From Hedera helix (taxonomy: Eukaryota > Streptophyta > Magnoliopsida > Apiales > Araliaceae), in the NCBI GenBank assembly GCA_947179155.2, contig OX359286.1, positions 11,008,024 to 11,072,023 of the forward strand: a DNA stretch of 64,000 nt, given 5' to 3'. This document shows positions 55,896 to 64,000 of the stretch, one piece after another. Made by a program: the position numbers and the translations under genes. The notes beneath the pieces are model-generated. The model saw only the letters and a program-made list of their open reading frames with translations. It searched no databases and was not told the DNA's origin. Positions within the stretch are counted from its first letter, which is position 1, and each line of letters starts with the position of its first letter.

Positions 55896-57302
55896 AAGTT
55901 AAGTGGACACGAAAAAGGAAAATGCAGACTCAGGAAAAGAAAAAGAAAAAATGTTCGACCAGAGGAGAAAAGAAGCTCATCTAAAGTCACGGAAAAGAAG
56001 CCCCTAATCAAAGGATGCATCGCACAGTGCACTTGCCATATGACGTTAATTCTGTTAATAACGATATCGAGAATGAAGACGGAATATACCTGATAAATGA
56101 AGGTAGTTTTGAATTTAATCATACTCACGTATATTGACCATGAATGCTTAAATGTTTTAATACGATTTCCTAACTCGTCAGATGAAAGAAAAAAAAAAAA
56201 GAAGAAAAAAAAAAAAGAGGAGTGAAATCAAGAGTGACTTAATAGATTCACAATTCATTCAATATCAAGTTAATACAGTCACGATTCACGAAAAAAAAGA
56301 GATCAATCTCGATGCCAAGTTTTTTTACAATAAGACGAAAACATCACAAACACGAGCCAAATTGCATAATCATGAGCATTCCATTTTATCTGCTCTACTG
56401 TTGAGATGTTTAGTAATATCGAAGTTAACCCCGCCGACCCGAACCGTCGAGCATTCAGTGTTTGTTACTTGTGCAGGATATGAATTGATGTGGATAATTC
56501 GACATGACCAATGAAACGACTTCCCATACGAATCCTCGACAAGAACACGAGTAGAGGCTGGGGCACGTTGGAAATTACGGAAACGAAGGACGCCCAGATT
56601 TGGATCAGACTCCTCCTCAACGAACTTTCCCCCACGACCATCAATGGATTTTGACAAACTCAGCATGATGCACGCTGACATTACCTCGATACTCGAGCGA
56701 GCATATGCAAGAGCGATATAATTCCTGACGTCAGAGCTGATCGATTAAAAGGCAAGGAAGGGCAATATGGTCGTCGGTCATCGCAAAAGAGCCAAGTGAA
56801 CTGCCTCAATCAAATGAAAGTCCAGAGCTATCAAGGCATACGACCAACGGACCAGGGGATCACCTAGATATCAACCCAGAATCTAGGCATAATCCTCTAG
56901 CATAAGAGGAAGTCCCTGCACCCCAAATTCAAAGACATGATGATCTGTGAGCCAGCAGGATGAGGAACCCTGGATAAATCGATTGGGTGTTCAAAATGAC
57001 AGTTACAAATCCCCAACAGAGAAACGATCAAGGGCATGCGATTCAACGAACCAATCTTGAAGTCCAGAAACTGTCCTCCCAAATAAGGCATGACACAACT
57101 GAGTAGTCAAAAAGAACGACACGTGAAAAATTGTATCATTTGACTAAACAGGGGTCATTTCCTTACAAGCATATCTATTGATCCATGCATAACATCGGCG
57201 CATCCATGTATATAACAAAATAAAATGTACATGAAAGGAAAATCACAGGTACGAGACTGTCGGCGTCACGAGTACCGGCGCCATTTATCGAAAAGACATG
57301 GC
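55896..57302 (+). other. Non-coding region of Tat-like element, part 2
   Basis: No gene recognised; A-rich tract 56189-56218. ORFs of 64-110 codons on both strands have no family resemblance. pol would be expected in this stretch in a complete element. Confidence 0.5.
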
Positions 57303-57645
57303 AGCGGCAAACTTCCACGATCCGATGCACCCAGAATCTATGGAACATCAAGGAATTGCAAAACGACTGTCTGAAGCACCTTCAGCTAATCAACAAAGTG
57401 ATAGGTCCAAAAGCAATGGCTGTCAAGAACGATCTACAAGGACGAACCCCGAGAATGACAAGTCAAACCAAAAGAAGTGGCTGGCAGAAGCGATTTACGA
57501 GGACGAATCCCAGGGAGGCCCCACAAACTAATCAGGTACGCTTTCCTTTTAAATTTCCTCAAGAATTATTGCATTTTTAAGATATACAGTACGATGCGAG
57601 TCCAGTTAGGATAATACACAGCGATTCCGGAGACGAGACCCGGCA

Positions 57646-59364
57646 ATGACAAAATGACTCGTCAGTGAAAACCCCTGACCATCCAAAATGACCCGTCAGT
57701 GAAAACCCCTGACCCATTCAAAAACGACCAGTCAGGTACGATACCTGATCAAACCAAAAACGACCAGTCAGATACGATACCTGACCCAACCAAAAACGAC
57801 CAGTCAGATACGATACCTGACCTAACCAAAAACGACCAGTCAGATACGATACCTGACCGAACCAAAATGACCAGTCAGATAAGATACCTGACCCAACCAA
57901 AAACGACCAGTCAGATACGATACCTGACCTAACCAAAAACGACCAGTCAGATACGATACCTGACCAAACCAAAAACGACCAGTCAGATACGATACCTGAC
58001 CAACCCAAAAACGACCAGTCAGATACGATACCTGACCAACCCAAAAGCGACCAGTCAGATACGATACCTGACCAATTCAAAACGACCAGTCAGATACGAT
58101 ACCTGACCAATTCAAAACGACCAGTCAGATACGATAACTGACCAATTCAAAAATTACCCGTTAGAAACGATACCTGACCAACTCAAAAACGACCCGTCAG
58201 AGACGATACCTGACCAACCCAAAAGCGACCAGTCGCTGATCAACCCAAAAACGACCAGTCAGATACGATACCTGACCAATTCAAAACGACCAGTCAGATA
58301 CGATACCTGACCAATTCAAAACCGACCCGTCAGATACGAGACTTGACCAATTCAAAACCGACCCGTCAGATACGAGACCTGACCAATTCAAAACCGACCC
58401 GTCAGAGACGAGACCTGACCAATTCAAAACCGACCCGTCAGATACGATACCTGACCAACCCAAAAACGACCCGTCAGATACGATACCTGACCAACCCAAA
58501 AACGACCAGTCAGATACGGTACCTGACCAACCCAAAAACGACCAGTCAGATACGATACCTGACCAAACCAAAAACGACCAGTCAGATACGATACCTGACC
58601 AACCCAAAAGCGACCAGTCAGATACGATACCTGACCAAACTAAAAACGACCAGTCAGATACAATACCTGACCAATTCAAAACGACCAGTCAGATACGATA
58701 CCTGACCAACCCAAAAACGACCAGTCAGATACGATACCTGACCAACCCAAAAACGACCAGTCAGATACGATACCTGACCAACCCAAAAACGACCAGTCAG
58801 ATACGATACCTGACCAAGCCAAAAGCGACCAGTCGCTGATCAACCCGAAAACGACCAGTCAGATACGATACCTGACCAATTCAAAACGACCAGTCAGATA
58901 CGATACCTGACCAATTCAAAACGACCAGTCAGATACGATACCTGACCAATTCAAAAATGACCAGTCAGATACGATACCTGACCAACCCAAAAACGACCAG
59001 TCAGATACGATACCTGACCAACCCAAAAGCGACCAGTCGCTGATCAACCCGAAAACGACCAGTCAGATACGATACCTGACCAATTCAAAACGACCAGTCA
59101 GATACGATACCTGACCAATTCAAAACGACCAGTCAGATACGATACCTGACCAATGCAAAACGACCAGTCAGATACGATACCTGACCAATTCAAAACGACC
59201 AGTCAGATACGATAACTGACCAATTCAAAAATTACCCGTTAGAAACGATACCTGACCAACTCAAAAACGACCCGTCAGAGACGATACCATACCAACTCAA
59301 AACGACCGTCAGAGACGATACCTGACCGTTCCAAAAATGACCCGTAAAAAACGATGCCTGACCT
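57646..59364. repeat. 36-bp tandem array, second copy
   Basis: One unit more than the first copy; the same variants and higher-order pattern. Confidence 0.95.
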
Positions 59365-59443
59365 TCATAAAAATGAAACGTCGGAGACGAGACCCGACCA
59401 TTACGAGATAACTTGTTAGAGACTAAGCCCAGCAATGACGATA

Positions 59444-59789
59444 CGACCCGTTGGCAAAAGATCCGACGATGATGATACGACCTGTTGGCAAAGGATCCGA
59501 CGATGACGATACGACCCGTTGGCAAAAGATCCGACGATGAGGATACGACCCGTTGGCAAAGGATCCGACGATGACGACACGACCCCTTGGCAAAGGATCC
59601 GACGATGACGATACGACCCGTTGGCAGAAGATCCGACGATGACGATACGACCCGTTGGAAAAAGATCCGACGATGACGAGACGACCCGTTGGAGAAAGAT
59701 TCGACGATGACGATGACGAGACGACCCATTGGAGAAGGATTCGACGATGACAATGCGATGACCGTTGGAGAAAGATCCCACAATGACTA
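59444..59789. repeat. 34-bp tandem array, second copy
   Basis: About nine units of GATCCGACGATGACGATACG + ACCCGTTGGCAAAA, matching 48640-48985. Confidence 0.93.
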
Positions 59790-60104
59790 AAACAATGCGA
59801 TGCGATGCGATGTGCGAGGCAATGTGCGATGCGATATATAATTTGCGATACATCATATGAGAAGCAGTGCGATATGCGATTTCATATGCGATTTGATATG
59901 ATATGCGATTTGATACTTGGTATACGATATGCAATATGCGATAAGCAAGAGAAGTAGTTTTCTTTGACGAATATGCCATGCGAGTCCATTTGAGACAGTA
60001 ACCGATGATATTAATGTTGCATCATTAATATGTATACGTTGCATCATTGATATGTATGTTGCATCATTGATATGTATGTTGCATCATTAAAATATGTACT
60101 GTCA
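59790..60104. repeat. GCGAT-rich and 20-bp repeats, second copy
   Basis: Matches 48986-49300. Confidence 0.85.
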
Positions 60105-60165
60105 TTTTCATGCATTGGGTGCCTACTTCTTTATCATGTTCATTTCATACTGCATTCCATAAACA

Positions 60166-60182
60166 TGATAAAGAGGGGCAGC
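60166..60182 (+). other. Polypurine tract of Tat-like element
   Basis: GATAAAGAGGGGCAGC directly before TGTAGACACCC; the same at 49363-49378. Confidence 0.8.
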
Positions 60183-62302
60183 TGTAGACACCCAAATTTT
60201 GCACTTCTCTACTAACCCTGGCAGGAGGGCAAAGTCGTCACTTGAGCCGGAATGCGAAAAGGAAGGTGAACCTCAAAACGAAGTCACCCCAACGATTTAC
60301 GGTCAAAGCCGCCACAACGAACAACGAGCATCAGGTTACTTGAGGCAAGGCAAACAGTTGATCCAGAAGAACCTGATTTGAGCACAAAAGACGACTAACG
60401 GCCACTACGCTTACGATGTTCGGGGGTCTCGCTCCCCGGTGAGCGAGCGGCTGCCCAGCTCGCCGGTGAGCTGGCGGGGGTGGAAAGGGGGCAGCGCCCC
60501 CTGGAAGCCAAGCACAGTTAGCAAATGCTATATCAAGTCGCAGCCCTCCGAACTAGCCTCCCAGAACAATATGGCACGTTTTCCAGGGATTTCCGGATTG
60601 CAAAATACAAGCCTTCTAGCGAAAAAATGAAAGACCGACATCAGATGCGGAAATCGAGGAAAACACCGGAGCCAGCCGCAGCTGCACCTGCGGCTGGCCG
60701 CAGTTGCATCTGCGGCCAAGATCTGAAGTTGCTAAATCGCCATTTCCAGTTTCATTTTCGGCAGACGCGGGCGAAGAAAGAAAAAGAGAGAGAGAGAGGC
60801 TACGGGAGCGAGAGAAAAGAGAGAAAAAGAGAGAAAAAAATGAGATTTCTTCCTCTTTTATACAATCTTTGTATCCTATGTTGATTTTCAAGTGTTAAAG
60901 CGTCTATTGCATCGATTGGAATGTGAAAAAATCCGAGGTTCATTGCTTCGTTGTGTTTTATGTAGCAAATCTTGTAGATCTATTTTTATTTTTTGTTCTT
61001 ATTGCATTTGTTGGGTGGATCTACTGTGGATCCGAAAATATTTGGTGCATTGCTATTTAAATAGTTTGAATTTGTGTATTTTGAGTTTAGATCCAATATA
61101 GTTAACATATGTTGTAGATCTGTGGATTAGGGACGGTTAGGGAGGATTTATTACGGATAGAATCTCCTCCTAACCTCCCGATGATATCCTTTTAGTTTAT
61201 TTTCTAGCTTTTACGTATGTAGCGATGGCGATGCATTTGTATTGTAAATATGTAATTTTTGGGCCTTAAAGCGATGTCGGATCGAAAATCGGGTTTAAGG
61301 CCCCGTGATAGTGAAATGTGCGATTGTGGGCGTTTGGGGTTATTTGGATGGCTCACATGCCCATGAATAACTCCAACGCCATTTTAATGCTTGGTTTTCC
61401 CTTTTGACGCGAGAAAATGATTTTGGAATGAAACGATAAAGATTTGCATAAAATCAATCAAATTAGGATATTAGATTCACGAGGTTTAAAAAATAAAGAG
61501 TTTTGGCGAAACTTTGATCCTTGTTTGACGAAAAGGCTATATTTTGTTTGAAATGTCATAAAAGATGTTTTCGAAAGATAAATAAACGTTTTCATTAAAC
61601 TTTGTGCATAGGGTTAAAGAGTTCTAGAAGTTGTCTTCATTTCATTTATATTTACTGTTAGAGGGCAATGTATAGTCTCGATTCCTATTTGACAAAAGTT
61701 TAAAAACTATTGTTTTCTAAAACGACATCTAATAAAAAACCTTATCGTTTTCGAAATTAAAATCAATCTTTCTTATCAAAAGCGAAGCCTTGACACTTGG
61801 GTCAAAAGACGTCTAAACGCTTTCCCGACAAAACACATTTGCCATATAAAATCCAAGCAAATTTTATGCAAAATTCACCACAAACATTCATTTAGGCACA
61901 CACGCACACACATGCGCACACACACATTTTAGGATTTAAAAGGATAGGAAAAACATCGAGATTGCGGTAACCGTGTTTCACGGAAGTCGGGGGGTGCCTA
62001 ACACCTTCCCCTCGCTTAAGCAAGCCCCCGAACTCTATGAATCTCGGTTTGCGGACCAATTAATTCGGAGTCACATATGAGCCAGCGATTACGAAAACAA
62101 AATTCGGATGAGTTGGTACATCCATTTCAAATATACCAACTGGCGACTCTGGTCAATTGGCTCATAAAGAAATCGATCTTTCAAAACCCGTCGACATTAG
62201 GCCGGCCCTTTTCAAAAAATCACATCTTAAATCCAAAGGCTAAAATTGGAAAAGGGCATTTTAATTATTAAAAAACGAAACGGCGAAATCCCGGCGTCGA
62301 CA
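60183..62302 (+). mobile_element. Tat-like LTR, second copy
   Basis: 2120 bp; no difference from 49379-51498 seen by eye. Followed by GCTGGC, the first bases of the primer-site region, then a break at 62309. Confidence 0.92.
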
Positions 62303-62308
62303 GCTGGC

Positions 62309-62648
62309 ACATGGAGAAGCTCAAGAAGCGCGTATTGAACAACTTCAAACAGAGAATCAGGCAAACGTGAACCATGCCAATGATACAATGGAAGTTCTTG
62401 AAAGGCAATGGTTAAATGAAGCTGAAAGAAGCTACCAACTACAAATCTAATTCGAGGCTTCCTAAGAGGAAGTAACTCGCCTAGCAGATTGTGGTCAAAT
62501 CAAACGAGCTTATTATGCTACTTACTTCAAACTCGATGGAAAAATAAATAAATTTTCTACGCCAGTCGGAGATTTGGAGTTTAACATCAATAGGTCCATG
62601 GTGATTAGTATGATCCACAAGATCTATAAGAAGGCTCGAAAGATCTAG
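62309..62648 (+). pseudogene. Pre-gag coiled-coil ORF, decayed, 5'-truncated (Tekay-type)
   Basis: About 113 codons in one frame with two internal stops, ending in TAG TAA (62646-62651). The start is charged and heptad-like (EAQEARIEQLQTENQ, EVLERQWLNEAERSYQLQ). The end, RAYYATYFKLDGKINKF then NINRSMVISMIHKIYKKARK, resembles the end of the 285-aa protein of element A (SYVYRSSYGRLQSRV, TISRSVVMAIGDEEYDDAIRR) in spacing and in key residues. It is followed 215 bp later by gag, as in element A (352 bp). The left part is lost at the break with the Tat-like array at 62308. Too diverged from A to be a recent copy, so the ORF was kept in the family over time. Confidence 0.7.
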
Positions 62649-62863
62649 TAAGAATCGCAGAATGTGTAATGTATAAGTATGTTTTATATGTTTTAAATTA
62701 GTATTTCCATTTTTATAAGGGATGCTAATAGTTGTTAAGTGATTTCATTCACTCAGATAATGTAATGTATAAATTTTGATAATATAAGAAGTTTGTTTAA
62801 GAAATATGTCTTACAATTTTTAATGCTTTCATATTTACACGTTTTTTTTATTTTATTTAGAAA

Positions 62864-63790
62864 ATGGCACCACCAAGACCACGAACAAGGACAACAACAA
62901 TTGCAAGTGTTAATTGTGGGAGTAATATTCAAGTTCCCGATCCTATGCAACAATTCATTGATAGGTTAATAGGTGTCTTAGATACTCGTGTAGCAACTAA
63001 TGTGCCACCACCACCACCCCCACAACCACAAATACCATCGCCACTACTTCAACCAGAACCCTAACCACAGAAAGTCTCGTTTAAAGACTTTAAAAACGTA
63101 GGTCCTCCCAATTTTAAAGGAATCACTGAGCCTATAGAGGCTCAGTGCTAGATTAAAGAAATTGAGAAAGCTTTTGACTTAGCAGAGGTTGCTGAAGATA
63201 AAAAGACTAAATTTGCCACTTACACAATGAAGGGCAAGGCTAACTTCTGGTGGGAAGCAAACCAAACCCGTGCAAGTGAAGGTGTGGTAGTGTAGGAAGT
63301 GTTCAAAGACTTATTCTTTGAGAACTACTTTCCACGAAGCATGGAGAATCGTATGAAGGTATAGTTTTTAAATTTAAAATAAGGGGACATGATTATTCCC
63401 CAGTAAGCCTCCAAATTTAACGAACTTGCTCATTTCGCTCTGAATCAGGTGGATATGGAGGAATAGAAAGCAAGAAGGTTTGAAGAGGGTTTAAAACCCT
63501 AGATATATGGTAAAGTAGTTATCTTACAAATAGAGAGTTACCCTCAACTTCTAAAAAAAGGCTATCATTGCCAAAGGCGGCAACGAAGTCATGGCCAAAT
63601 TTAACAAAGATAAGAATAATAAAAAGGGGAAGGAGAAAAATAATAATAAATGAGTGAATGGGGGAGGAAATAACAATAAAAGAAAGTTTAATGGGGGAAA
63701 CTCCCAGCAAGGAGGGGAGAATAAAAAGAAAATAATGGAACAGTGCAAAACATGCGGGAAACATCACTTGCATGCTTTTGAAGTTTTTGT
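62864..63790 (+). pseudogene. Tekay-type gag, decayed and truncated
   Basis: Starts at ATG 62864, right after TTTATTTTATTTAG (acceptor-like). N-terminus basic, then VPDPMQQFIDRLIGVLD, a proline run, FKDFKNVGPPNFKG, EKAFDLAEVAEDKKTKFATY, KANFWWEANQ, ENYFPRSMENRMKV, ASKFNELAHFAL and KARRFEEGLKP: the gag of element A with about ten stops, most of which fit C-to-T or G-to-A changes, and a frameshift in the A-run near 63556. The NNNKRKFNGGN-like linker and the first zinc knuckle (CKTCGKHHLHAFE) are the last parts kept; sequence similarity ends near 63785. Not functional. Confidence 0.88.
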
Positions 63791-64000
63791 CTTCTTTCAT
63801 AACGTAATTTGTTTACATAGGCTAATCTGAACTATAATTAGTTTGTTGTAAATGGTACACACACACACACATGTGGATCGTTAATAATGTATAATTAACG
63901 TATTGTTGAAATTTTATATTTTGCGATAGTTTAAAATTTTCTTGTAGTTATAATTTGAATAATCTGTGGAGCCATTTTTTTTCTAATGTTGATTCATTGC
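63791..64000. other. Unassigned AT-rich end of window
   Basis: No ORF or known element seen. Contains a short (CA)n at 63858-63872. Confidence 0.5.

Larger units (their letters stand above)
57303..60182 (+). mobile_element. Tat-like 3' internal region, second copy
   Basis: Same as 46535-49378, offset 10,768 at the start and 10,804 at the end, one extra 36-bp unit near 58741-58800 and a few substitutions (for example 57880, 58249, 58519). Ends in the polypurine tract before 60183. Confidence 0.9.
49379..62302 (+). mobile_element. Tat-like gag-only retrotransposon with two LTRs
   Basis: 12,924 bp: LTR 49379-51498, primer site 51501-51518, gag 52287-53863, second zinc module 53969-54400, non-coding 54401-57302, 3' repeat region 57303-60182, LTR 60183-62302. 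Both LTRs are 2120 bp and I see no difference between them. No protease, RT, RNase H or integrase anywhere, so it depends on another element. No TSD: the left flank is the 3' end of another copy, and the right flank starts with the first bases of a primer site, so the unit is part of a tandem array made by recombination. Confidence 0.88.

Noticed and set aside
56182..56681. ORFs of 103-110 codons in the non-coding part of the Tat-like element
   Set aside because: No motif of protease, RT, RNase H or integrase in any frame; opposite-strand overlap.

Overview
This is a 64 kb stretch of plant nuclear DNA, almost certainly from a eudicot and probably from heterochromatin. I find no host gene, rRNA or tRNA gene. 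Everything I can recognise belongs to LTR retrotransposons of the Ty3/gypsy superfamily: Tekay/Del-type chromoviruses (chromodomain after the integrase, initiator-Met tRNA primer site, LTRs of 3.3-4.0 kb), Athila-like elements (Asp tRNA-type primer site, characteristic gag and integrase) and one Tat-like family (LTR beginning TGTAGACACCC, 2.1 kb). Species cannot be named from the sequence.

Layout. 1-6419: four minus-strand chromovirus LTR pieces stacked so that each starts inside the previous one. 6420-7890: decayed integrase/chromodomain of the oldest of them. 7891-10515: Athila-like LTR, primer site and decayed gag. 10516-13632 and 27564-27705: a second Athila-like LTR, primer site and 3' region with no gag-pol. 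13633-27563: complete young Tekay-type element A (two 3951 bp LTRs, TSD TAAAA) carrying an extra intact 285-codon ORF upstream of gag and a gag-pol frame broken by four stop codons. 27706-31572: remnant plus a 3.4 kb LTR (C) with a polypurine tract before it and a primer site after it. 31587-34945 and 46401-46534: minus-strand Athila pol, rearranged so that integrase is joined to RT. 34946-46400: complete young minus-strand Tekay-type element B (TSD GTCCG) inserted in that Athila RNase H region. 46535-62308: Tat-like array, order 3' fragment - LTR - gag-only internal region - LTR, with large 36-bp and 34-bp tandem arrays present twice. 62309-63790: decayed Tekay-type pre-gag ORF and gag. 63791-64000: nothing recognised.

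Most notable. The A element family has a coiled-coil ORF between the 5' LTR and gag; a second, independently decayed copy at 62309-62648 keeps the same position before gag and a similar C-terminus, so it looks like a conserved component of this family. ATGs of the pre-gag ORF and of several gags sit just after splice-acceptor-like sequences, and the LTRs carry conserved donor-like sequences, suggesting spliced subgenomic RNAs. Element A transposed recently yet its gag-pol has four stops, so it was probably mobilised in trans.
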